Source: Clostridia bacterium (GTDB lineage: Bacteria; Bacillota; Clostridia; Oscillospirales; CAG-382). From it: a stretch of 11,195 nucleotides of DNA. The notes beneath the pieces were generated by a model that was not told where the DNA came from, ran no database searches, and was given only the letters and a program-made list of their open reading frames with translations. The stretch's first letter is position 1. The number at the start of each line of letters is the position of its first letter. Positions 1 through 7,009 of the stretch are shown piece by piece. The stretch spans positions 1 to 11,195 of the forward strand of contig CAAEPN010000198.1 of the NCBI GenBank assembly GCA_900757905.1, in the 5' to 3' direction. The translations under genes and the position numbers were made by a program.

Positions 1-186
1 CCTGAAACGCGCACGTCAGGTCCTGTGCGTATGGACCGAGCGCCGGAGCGTCACTCGGTATCTTCGTTGAATATTTACCCGTGCGGCGAAGGAGCAGGCT
101 ATGCCGGTGGAATTACCAGTGCAGCCGTAGACGGTCTAAAAAGCGCTTTACAATATTTGGAATACCAATCCCATGGTATTCGATGA
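1..186 (+). CDS. FAD-dependent dehydrogenase (COG2509 type), C-terminal 61 residues only
   Basis: This frame is open from the first base and ends at TGA 184-186, so only the tail of the protein is present. The visible part has the ending typical of the COG2509 uncharacterised FAD-dependent dehydrogenases (NAD(P)/FAD oxidoreductases). It contains ETRTSGPVR near residue 2, then LNIYPCGEGAGYAGG at about residues 28-42, then ITSAAVDGLKSA. The GEGAGYAGG segment is the C-terminal flavin-binding stretch, which in this fold contacts the FAD after the two Rossmann halves. The physiological substrate of the family is not established. The catalytic core lies before the window, so activity cannot be judged here. 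The next gene starts 18 nt downstream behind its own ribosome binding site, which suggests co-transcription with the RseC-like protein. The family call is firm for so short a fragment because the ending is distinctive. Confidence 0.82.
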   Translation, partial: PETRTSGPVRMDRAPERHSVSSLNIYPCGEGAGYAGGITSAAVDGLKSALQYLEYQSHGIR

Positions 187-204
187 CCGAACGGAGGATT
201 TTTT

Positions 205-639
205 GTGAAAGTGACCGGAACGGTGCTTGCCGTTTCTGACGGAAAAGCAAAAGTGCGTGTGTTTCGCGAAAGTCCCTGCGCGGCCTGTAAAGGCTGCTCC
301 GGCGGAGCATGCCATGCGGAGATCCGATTTGATGAGACGTCCGTTTTGGATACAACTGCGGAGGATATGCTTGGCGTTCATGTCGGCGATGTGGTCGAAC
401 TGTACAGTGATAATCGCTTTACGTTAGGGCTTGCTTTTGTTCTATTCGGATTGCCGTTTGTATTTGCGATTGTGTTCGGTATTTTGTTTCAGGCATTATT
501 GGGAGCGCAAGCCGGAGTTGCAGCCGGTATTGCTGCGTTTATCGTATCGTTTATCGCACTTGCGTTTGCCGCTGACAGGCACAGCGCAAAACATGCAAAA
601 AATGTGATTTGTAAAATTATTAAGGAGAGCGGCAGATAG
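205..639 (+). CDS. SoxR-reducing system RseC family protein
   Basis: This 144-residue protein starts at GTG, with GGAGG (193-197) 7 nt upstream. The N-terminal half (about residues 1-70) is a small beta-rich cytosolic domain. It carries a cysteine cluster C25-x2-C28-x2-C31-x4-C36, as expected for the RseC/MucC family. Two hydrophobic segments follow (about 73-95 and 99-122), and the tail is basic (DRHSAKHAKN). In Proteobacteria RseC works with the Rsx/Rnf complex in reducing SoxR, or modulates the RseA/RseB pathway. In Firmicutes the role is unknown, and no rnf or soxR gene is visible here. The cysteines could bind a metal or Fe-S cluster, or act in thiol redox chemistry (inference). The gene follows the FAD dehydrogenase by 18 nt and precedes recJ by 11 nt. 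Its stop codon lies in the loop of a perfect hairpin. The family call is good; the function is open. Confidence 0.8.
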   Translation: MKVTGTVLAVSDGKAKVRVFRESPCAACKGCSGGACHAEIRFDETSVLDTTAEDMLGVHVGDVVELYSDNRFTLGLAFVLFGLPFVFAIVFGILFQALLGAQAGVAAGIAAFIVSFIALAFAADRHSAKHAKNVICKIIKESGR

Positions 640-650
640 CCGCGTGAATT
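622..650 (+). promoter_or_regulatory. Distant Shine-Dalgarno plus hairpin upstream of recJ
   Basis: AAGGAG at 622-627 (TAAGGAG from 621) is a strong Shine-Dalgarno sequence but sits 23 nt before the recJ ATG, too far for normal use. Between them is a perfect inverted repeat: GCGGC (629-633), loop AGATA (634-638), GCCGC (639-643). Looping out these 15 nt leaves 8 nt between the Shine-Dalgarno and the ATG. The upstream gene's TAG stop (637-639) lies in the loop and the first base of the 3' arm. An in-frame TGA at 645-647 rules out any earlier recJ start. The sequence elements are seen directly. Use of the fold in initiation is inferred, and re-initiation by ribosomes finishing the upstream gene is an alternative. 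Confidence 0.45.
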
Positions 651-2780
651 ATGCATATTAAATCCACAGGAAATACCGTTTGGAATATCGGAAAGTCCGA
701 TCCGGCCGTTGCCGATAGCCTTGCGGCCAACCTTGGCGTTTCTCGTTTTTTGGCAAAACTAATGTCTGCGCGCGGCTTTACGGATGTGACAGAAGCAAAA
801 TGCTATTTATCCGGCGGCACAGAGCTTTTGCACGACCCGTTTATGCTTCCTGACATGGATAAGGCTGTCGCACGTATCCAAAAAGCACTTAAAGCCGGTG
901 AAAAAATCTTAGTTTACGGCGACTACGATGTAGATGGTGTAACCAGTGTATCGCTCTTGCTTTTGTATTTGCGGGACCACAACGGCAATGTTTCCTATTA
1001 TATTCCCGAGCGCATTCGGGAGGGGTATGGACTAAACAAAGCGGCGATTGAACGCTTTGCTGCCGACGGCGTCAATTTGATCATAACAGTCGACAGTGGT
1101 ATCACTGCCAGCGAGGAAGTGAATTTTGCCGCTTCTTACGGCATTGACGTGGTAATTACCGACCATCACGAATGCCGCGAAGAGCTTCCCAAAGCGGCGG
1201 CTGTTGTCAATCCGCACCGTCCGGACAGCGTTTATCCGTTTGCTGAGCTAGCTGGTGTAGGCGTTGTGTTTAAGCTTGTCTGCGCACTTGAGGACGGCAA
1301 AAATCCGATGCGCGTTTGTCAGAAATATGCTGACATTGCCGCGCTTGGCACGGTGGCGGACGTTATGCCGATCGTCGGCGAAAACCGTGTTATCGTGAAA
1401 CTCGGCTTAGAGCGTTTGGAAAAGACCTCGAACGAAGGCTTATATGCGTTGATTCACGCGGCTTTTTCCGAAAAGCGTTCCTCGAAAAACCGAAAACTCA
1501 CAACTTCATCCATCAGTTACGGTCTTGCGCCGCGCATTAACGCTGCCGGACGCATCGGCGATGTGAACCGTGCCGTTAAACTGCTTGTGACCGAAAACCG
1601 CCAAGAGGCTGTCAATATTGCGGATTATCTTTGCTCGGTCAACCGAGAGCGCCAACTCATTGAAAATGAGATTTTCGAGCAGGCGGTCGCACAGCTCGAG
1701 GGTTCCTCTGATTTTGAAAATGACAAGGTCATTGTCCTTACCTCCGACCATTGGCATTTGGGCGTTATCGGCATTGTCGCTTCCAAAATCACCGACCGGT
1801 ACGGACTTCCGTCGATTCTTATTTCGTTTGACGGCGATGTCGGAAAAGGGTCAGGACGAAGTGTTAAAGGCTTTAATATAAACGAAGCCATTTCGCGCTG
1901 CAAAGAATATCTGATAAAATACGGCGGTCATGAGCTTGCAGCGGGGCTTACTGTTTCGCGCGAAAACGTGGATATATTCCGAAAAAAGATCAACGAATAT
2001 GCTGCTCAAAGCTTTGATTTTGACCATGTCTGCACCGTTTTGAATGCCGATATGGAGCTTCAGGCAAACGAGTTTTCGCTTGAAAACGCTTTAGAGCTTA
2101 CGAAATTGGAGCCGTTCGGCTTACATAACGACGAGCCGCTTTTCTATATGCCGGATGTTCATATCCGCGAGATTTTTTCTATCGGCGAAGGCAAGCACCT
2201 AAAGCTGATGCTCGAAAAGGACGGCGTTATTATGACGGCGGTTTATTTCGGAATGGCAAAAGAGAATTTCCCGTTTATCGAAGGAATGAACGCGGATTTT
2301 CTGTTTACCATGGGGTATAACGATTTTCGAGGCTGTCAGACCGTGCAGATGTTCGTGCGTGACGTTCGGCCGGAAAGTAAGGCCTATGCCGCCAAGCACC
2401 GCTATGAATCCCTTTTTCTGACGGTAAAAAACGGACAAGTTCCGTGTCCGAAAGAACATATCCCGGAGCTTATCCATTTCCGCACGATATTTCTATATCT
2501 CAAAGCTGCCATCCGTGACTGCAATAAGCCGCGCGCATTTTCGGTGTTCCGTGCGGCAGCGCAGATCTCCACCGATTATAACACGATTATTTCGCCGTGT
2601 ATGTTAAATATTGCATTAGAAGTATTTCATGAAATGAAGCTTATTGAGCTATTACGCGCGGACGATCCCGATTCCGTGCATATTGCGCTTGTACCGACGT
2701 CAGGCAAAGTTGATTTGAATCATTCCGAGTTTTTGCGCAAAGTAAAAGCCATATCTGAGGAGCAGAATCTATGTCAGTAA
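651..2780 (+). CDS. recJ: Single-stranded-DNA-specific exonuclease RecJ
   Basis: RecJ degrades single-stranded DNA 5' to 3' in recombinational repair, mismatch repair and replication-fork processing. The 709-residue protein has all DHH-family motifs: DYDVDG (residues 91-96), VDSG (147-150), DHH (171-173) and GTVADVMP (233-240). These supply the acidic and histidine ligands for the metal ions. The DHHA1 part follows, with WHLGVIGIVASKI (368-380), GSGRS (400-404) and GGHELAAG (425-432), then an OB-like region with LEPFGLHNDEPLF at about 483. The last roughly 140 residues are a C-terminal extension as found in Firmicutes RecJ, making it longer than the E. coli enzyme (577) and shorter than B. 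subtilis YrvE (786). The ATG is the first possible start because TGA lies in frame 6 nt before it. The end overlaps relA by 10 nt. In many Clostridia apt lies between recJ and relA; here it does not. Confidence 0.96.
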   Translation: MHIKSTGNTVWNIGKSDPAVADSLAANLGVSRFLAKLMSARGFTDVTEAKCYLSGGTELLHDPFMLPDMDKAVARIQKALKAGEKILVYGDYDVDGVTSVSLLLLYLRDHNGNVSYYIPERIREGYGLNKAAIERFAADGVNLIITVDSGITASEEVNFAASYGIDVVITDHHECREELPKAAAVVNPHRPDSVYPFAELAGVGVVFKLVCALEDGKNPMRVCQKYADIAALGTVADVMPIVGENRVIVKLGLERLEKTSNEGLYALIHAAFSEKRSSKNRKLTTSSISYGLAPRINAAGRIGDVNRAVKLLVTENRQEAVNIADYLCSVNRERQLIENEIFEQAVAQLEGSSDFENDKVIVLTSDHWHLGVIGIVASKITDRYGLPSILISFDGDVGKGSGRSVKGFNINEAISRCKEYLIKYGGHELAAGLTVSRENVDIFRKKINEYAAQSFDFDHVCTVLNADMELQANEFSLENALELTKLEPFGLHNDEPLFYMPDVHIREIFSIGEGKHLKLMLEKDGVIMTAVYFGMAKENFPFIEGMNADFLFTMGYNDFRGCQTVQMFVRDVRPESKAYAAKHRYESLFLTVKNGQVPCPKEHIPELIHFRTIFLYLKAAIRDCNKPRAFSVFRAAAQISTDYNTIISPCMLNIALEVFHEMKLIELLRADDPDSVHIALVPTSGKVDLNHSEFLRKVKAISEEQNLCQ

Positions 2781-5014
2781 CCTATGAGGAGCTTGAAAAA
2801 CAATTAGTTGCCGCGAAGCATCCTTACAATATGGAAAAGATACGCGCGGCTTATGAATATGCCGCCGCCATGCATGACGGACAGTTCCGCAAGTCCGGCG
2901 AGCCGTATATCACGCACCCGATTTCGGTGGCGATTATTGTTGCGGAATTGGAGCTTGATACCGATTCGATCTGTGCGGCGCTTCTTCATGATACCATTGA
3001 AGATTGCAAGGATAAGACCAATTTGGACTTGTTAAAGAAAAAATTCGGTGCAGAGGTGGCCGAGCTTGTCGACGGGCTTACCAAGCTTACGGATATCCAC
3101 TTTGAAAACAAAGAGGATGAAAGCATTGAGAACCTTCGCAAAATGTTCCTTGCCATGTCCAAGGACATACGCGTAATTTTCATTAAGCTTGCCGACCGGC
3201 TTCACAATATGCGCACGCTTTCCGCCAAGAGCGAAGGCCGTCAGCGTTCCATCGCGCTTGAGACCATGCACGTCTATGCACCGCTTGCCCATAGACTCGG
3301 TATCCAGCGTATCAAAAACGAACTTGAAAACCTTGCGCTTAAGTATCTTGACCCGATCGGCTATGACGAAGTGCGTAAAGATATTGAATACCGTTACGGT
3401 CAAAGCAAGAATTTTCTCGAAATTGCAAAAAATCAGGTCACGGAAAAGTTAAAGGAAATGGGGATCAAGTTCACGTTAGAGGGGCGTGTGAAGTCGATCT
3501 ACAGCATCTATAAGAAGATGTACAATCAAAACAAGAGTTTTGATGAGATTTACGACTTTTACGCTATCCGCGTGATTGTCGATACCGAGCTTGAATGCTA
3601 CACGGTCTTAGGCGTTATCCATGAAATGTTTAACCTCATGCCCGGCCGCTTCAAGGACTATATCTCCACGCCGAAGCCGAACATGTACCGTTCGCTTCAT
3701 ACAACGGTTATCGGCAGACAGGGCATTCCGATCGAGGTTCAGATAAGAACCTGGGAAATGCACGAAATTGCCGAATACGGTATCGCCGCGCATTGGAAGT
3801 ATAAATCGGGCGACGTGGATAAAGAAAATATTTCCGAAAAATTAAAGTGGATAAAGACCCTTATTGAAAACGAAAACACAGCTGGCGACGCTGATGAATT
3901 CCTGCGTCCGTTAAAAATCGACCTTTTTGAGGACGAGACCTTTATTTTCACGCCGAAAGGAGATGTCATCAGCCTGCCTTACGGCTCGAATACGATCGAT
4001 TTCGCTTATTCGATTCACTCCCAGGTCGGCAATAAAATGGTAGGTGCTAAGGTCAACGGCGTTATCGTGCCGATTGATACGGTGCTTCAGACCGGTCAAA
4101 TTTGTGAAATTGTGACCTCTGCGTCCTCCAAAGGTCCGAGCCGTGATTGGTTAAAAATTGTCAAAACCAGCGAAGCCAAAAATAAGATACGCCAATGGTT
4201 CAAAAAAGAAAAACGCGAAGAAAATATCGTTGAGGGTAAAAACGAGATCGACCGCGAATTCAAACGCTACGGCAAAAGCTACACAGAAGCGCAGAAAAAC
4301 GAGATCGTTGAAAACGTCGCCAAACGTTCCGGCTTTGTGGATGTGGATGATTTCTACAACAATCTCGGCTATGGCGGAATGTCGGTAACCAAATTTGCGG
4401 CAAAACTGCGCGATGAGTTCGACCGCATTGTCAAGGATGAGGAAGAAAAGCCGGCAAATCCCATGGACGCCATCGTTACGACCGATAAGGATCCGAATCA
4501 AGAGAGTAAGCGTCAGAAGGAAAAAGCGACCGGCGCTATGCAGAGCGTTATTGTGGACAGCATCGATAACTGCCAGGTGCGTTTTGCAAAGTGCTGCAAT
4601 CCGCTTCCGGGCGATAGCATAATCGGTTTTGTAACGCGCGGATTTGGCGTTTCGGTGCATAAATACGATTGTCCGAACGCGGTGACAGGTCTTAAAAAAG
4701 AAGATGAAAAAGACCGTTGGGTCACCGTGCGCTGGTCGCGAGTATCGCTCGAACAAGGCGACAACACGACCGGAGCTTTTGAAACGCTCTTGCAGATTTA
4801 TGCAAACAATTCCATCAGCATTTTTGCCGATATTTCTTCGATTTTTGCCGAAATGCGCGTTCCGGTTCACTCCATGAATTCCAAAGAGACCTCTGCCGGC
4901 GGCATGATCATCAATTTGACCATTACCTGCCGCAACACAGCGCATGTCAATAATATCGTTTCGCGTATTAAGAAAATTAAAGATGTTATTGACGTCACAC
5001 GAGGATTTTCCTAA
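2771..5014 (+). CDS. relA: Bifunctional (p)ppGpp synthetase/hydrolase, RelA/SpoT family (Rel)
   Basis: This 747-residue cytosolic enzyme makes and breaks (p)ppGpp, the stringent-response alarmone, and normally senses stalled ribosomes. Domains in order: the HD hydrolase, with H49, H73-D74 (HDTIED 73-78) and D142 (ADRLHN); the synthetase, with GRVKSIYSIYKKM (238-250), D262, RFKD (293-296) and EVQIRT (322-327); the TGS domain (about 384-450); a helical region; the zinc-finger/CC domain, with C608-C609, H630 and C634; and a C-terminal ACT domain (about 667-747). Intact HD residues together with the basic RxKD motif (rather than the acidic ExDD of monofunctional RelA) indicate both activities. 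Length is normal for a long Rel. GAGGAG at 2757-2762 lies 8 nt before the ATG, inside the end of recJ, and the 10-nt overlap implies translational coupling. dtd follows after 23 nt. Confidence 0.97.
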   Translation: MSVTYEELEKQLVAAKHPYNMEKIRAAYEYAAAMHDGQFRKSGEPYITHPISVAIIVAELELDTDSICAALLHDTIEDCKDKTNLDLLKKKFGAEVAELVDGLTKLTDIHFENKEDESIENLRKMFLAMSKDIRVIFIKLADRLHNMRTLSAKSEGRQRSIALETMHVYAPLAHRLGIQRIKNELENLALKYLDPIGYDEVRKDIEYRYGQSKNFLEIAKNQVTEKLKEMGIKFTLEGRVKSIYSIYKKMYNQNKSFDEIYDFYAIRVIVDTELECYTVLGVIHEMFNLMPGRFKDYISTPKPNMYRSLHTTVIGRQGIPIEVQIRTWEMHEIAEYGIAAHWKYKSGDVDKENISEKLKWIKTLIENENTAGDADEFLRPLKIDLFEDETFIFTPKGDVISLPYGSNTIDFAYSIHSQVGNKMVGAKVNGVIVPIDTVLQTGQICEIVTSASSKGPSRDWLKIVKTSEAKNKIRQWFKKEKREENIVEGKNEIDREFKRYGKSYTEAQKNEIVENVAKRSGFVDVDDFYNNLGYGGMSVTKFAAKLRDEFDRIVKDEEEKPANPMDAIVTTDKDPNQESKRQKEKATGAMQSVIVDSIDNCQVRFAKCCNPLPGDSIIGFVTRGFGVSVHKYDCPNAVTGLKKEDEKDRWVTVRWSRVSLEQGDNTTGAFETLLQIYANNSISIFADISSIFAEMRVPVHSMNSKETSAGGMIINLTITCRNTAHVNNIVSRIKKIKDVIDVTRGFS

Positions 5015-5037
5015 TATTCCCGAAAGGACTTACTAAA

Positions 5038-5502
5038 ATGATAGCTTTGATACAACGCGTTCAGAATGCCGGCGTTACGGTAGAGGGACGTGAGATTTCC
5101 CATATCGGCCGCGGATTTTTGGTGCTTCTCGGCGTTTTTGAGGGCGACACAGAAAAGGAAATGCGCCTTCTTGCAAAGAAAACAGCAAATTTGCGCATTT
5201 TTACCGATGAAAACGACCGCATGAATCTTTCGCCCGTACAGCTTTTAGAGCGCGGCGAAAGCTGTGAAATGCTTGTTGTTTCGCAGTTTACGCTCTGCGC
5301 CGAATGCAAGGGACAGAATCGTCCATCCTTTATGGCGGCGGCTGCGCCGGAGGAAGCGAACGCTTTATACGAAAAGTTTGTAAAGGAACTGCACGAGGTT
5401 TACGGCTTTACAGTCGGAACGGGTGAGTTTGGCGCTCATATGCAGGTTTCGCTTGTCAATAACGGGCCGGTAACGATCGTTTTGGATACGGAAAAGCTGT
5501 GA
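5038..5502 (+). CDS. dtd: D-aminoacyl-tRNA deacylase
   Basis: Dtd hydrolyses D-aminoacyl-tRNAs (and Gly-tRNA-Ala), recycling tRNA and keeping D-amino acids out of translation. Both signatures of the active-site cleft at the homodimer interface are present: SQFTL at residues 82-86, and NGPVT at 142-146, which carries the Gly-cisPro chiral-selection motif. LRIFTDENDRMNLS (52-65) and RPSF (95-98) also fit. The protein has 154 residues against about 145-150 usually. The excess maps to the loop between MNLS and VSQFTL, where the usual VGGE turn is replaced by a longer, charged segment (about 66-78). The normally conserved KGRRP stretch reads GQNRP here. AAAGGA (5023-5028) lies 9 nt before the ATG. 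dtd commonly sits next to relA in Firmicutes; the MBL-fold hydrolase that often follows dtd in Clostridia is absent, and hemZ begins 4 nt downstream. Confidence 0.95.
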   Translation: MIALIQRVQNAGVTVEGREISHIGRGFLVLLGVFEGDTEKEMRLLAKKTANLRIFTDENDRMNLSPVQLLERGESCEMLVVSQFTLCAECKGQNRPSFMAAAAPEEANALYEKFVKELHEVYGFTVGTGEFGAHMQVSLVNNGPVTIVLDTEKL

Positions 5503-5506
5503 GTTT

Positions 5507-6994
5507 ATGCGTCTTATATTAAATGATACGACCGGTTCGATAAAAGATAACTATCTGCAATCGCTTGTGCTTCTGTATTTGCCGTGTGAAACGTTTTCGC
5601 CGACTGAAAACGATGACAAAGCGCTTCATGTTTCCGTTGAGGCGCACGAAGGTGTTTTGACCGCAGCCTTACAGATAAAGGTTTATGAGCGCACTGCCGC
5701 GCTTAGCCGCACACAGCAAATATCGGCCGAAAGCGCGGAACCGCTTCGCCTACAGGTCAAGCTGCTTGTCGGCGGCGCCTTTTTGGAAGCAGCACAAGAA
5801 CTTTTCGGCTATCTGCCGCCTTGGGGCATTGTGACCGGCATTCGTCCGGCTAAGCTCGCTGCCGATTATATTGATCAGTTTGGCGCAGAAAAAACAAAAC
5901 AGATTCTCTGTGACAAATACTTTGTTTTTCCGGAGCGTGCCGAGCTTTGCATCCGCACGGCGCAGAACGAAAAAAGGCTTGTTGCGCCGTTATTGGCTCA
6001 CCCTGAGAAAAAAACGTGCAGTTTGTATATTTCGATTCCGTTTTGTCCGTCAAAATGTCGGTATTGCTCGTTTGTTTCGGCAACCACGCCGCGTCTTTTA
6101 GCGCTCATTCCGGAATATTTCGAAAAGCTGCTCGAAGAGATTACCGCTATTGCAGCCACGATTCATTCGCTTGGATTGACGCTATCCAGCGTCTATGTCG
6201 GTGGCGGCACGCCGGCTGTGCTCGATGAGCGGCAAATTGCACGGCTTTTGGAAAAAATACATAGCCTGTTCGATATGAAAGACGTCGAATTCACCTTTGA
6301 AGCAGGACGTCCCGACTGCATTACCGCCGAAAAGCTGAAAGCACTTGGAAATGGTGGTGTGACGCGTATCAGCATCAACACCCAAACGGCGAATAACGAG
6401 ATCTTGGCCTCGGTTGGCCGCAAGCATACGTTTGAAGATTATTTAAACTGCATGAATCTTGCGCGAAAAGCCGGCATAAGCTGTATCAATACCGATTTGA
6501 TTGCCGGACTTCCCGGCGAATCGGCTGAAAGCTTCCGAGACAGTGTACGTAAGGTATGCGAAGTTGAGCCGGAAAACGTGACAGTTCATGCTTTCACACT
6601 CAAGCGTTCGTCGGAATACAAAACGGCGCATATGGCGCAGGTAGATAGCTCGTCACGTGCGGCATTTGAAATGATCTCGTTTGCCGGTAAGTATTTGTCC
6701 GAAAAAGGCTATGTGCCGTATTATATGTACCGACAGAAGAACACGGTCGGAAATCTGGATAATACCGGCTTTGCCTATCCGGGAACGGAATGTCTGTACA
6801 ACATCTATATGATGGGCGAATACCATACAGTTTTTGCCGCCGGTGCAGGCGCTGTTACCAAATATGTTTCGCATGACCGCGAACGGATCGAACGCACTTT
6901 CTGCGTGAAATATCCGTATGAGTATCTGGATAAGGAAAAGTATGCCGGTTTCGACCGTGCATTCGCCGAGCATTTTTACGAATCACTGTACTAA
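5507..6994 (+). CDS. hemZ: Coproporphyrinogen dehydrogenase HemZ-like radical SAM protein
   Basis: This 495-residue protein has the length and layout of HemZ (about 500 residues). An N-terminal domain (about 1-165) carries the diagnostic segment LPPWGIVTGIRPAKL (103-117). The radical SAM core follows, with cluster motif C180-x3-C184-x2-C187 in IPFCPSKCRYCSF and the glycine-rich SAM-binding YVGGGTP (230-236). NTDLIAGLPGE (328-338) and the late HemZ segment YYMYRQKNTVGNLDN (405-419) are also present. HemZ is annotated as oxygen-independent oxidation of coproporphyrinogen III to protoporphyrinogen IX. In anaerobes lacking a haem pathway its true role is uncertain, and some HemN relatives are haem chaperones. 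No other tetrapyrrole gene is in the window. The start lies 4 nt after dtd with no strong Shine-Dalgarno, so coupled translation is likely. Confidence 0.9.
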   Translation: MRLILNDTTGSIKDNYLQSLVLLYLPCETFSPTENDDKALHVSVEAHEGVLTAALQIKVYERTAALSRTQQISAESAEPLRLQVKLLVGGAFLEAAQELFGYLPPWGIVTGIRPAKLAADYIDQFGAEKTKQILCDKYFVFPERAELCIRTAQNEKRLVAPLLAHPEKKTCSLYISIPFCPSKCRYCSFVSATTPRLLALIPEYFEKLLEEITAIAATIHSLGLTLSSVYVGGGTPAVLDERQIARLLEKIHSLFDMKDVEFTFEAGRPDCITAEKLKALGNGGVTRISINTQTANNEILASVGRKHTFEDYLNCMNLARKAGISCINTDLIAGLPGESAESFRDSVRKVCEVEPENVTVHAFTLKRSSEYKTAHMAQVDSSSRAAFEMISFAGKYLSEKGYVPYYMYRQKNTVGNLDNTGFAYPGTECLYNIYMMGEYHTVFAAGAGAVTKYVSHDRERIERTFCVKYPYEYLDKEKYAGFDRAFAEHFYESLY

Positions 6995-7009
6995 ATAACG
7001 GCTGTAAGG

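Noticed and set aside
4151..4945. A 264-codon open frame on the - strand inside relA
   Set aside because: It is antisense to the fully conserved TGS to ACT part of Rel. Its translation is low-complexity and phenylalanine-rich (FFFAFFFFE), as expected from the complement of Lys/Glu-rich codons, and it resembles no known family.
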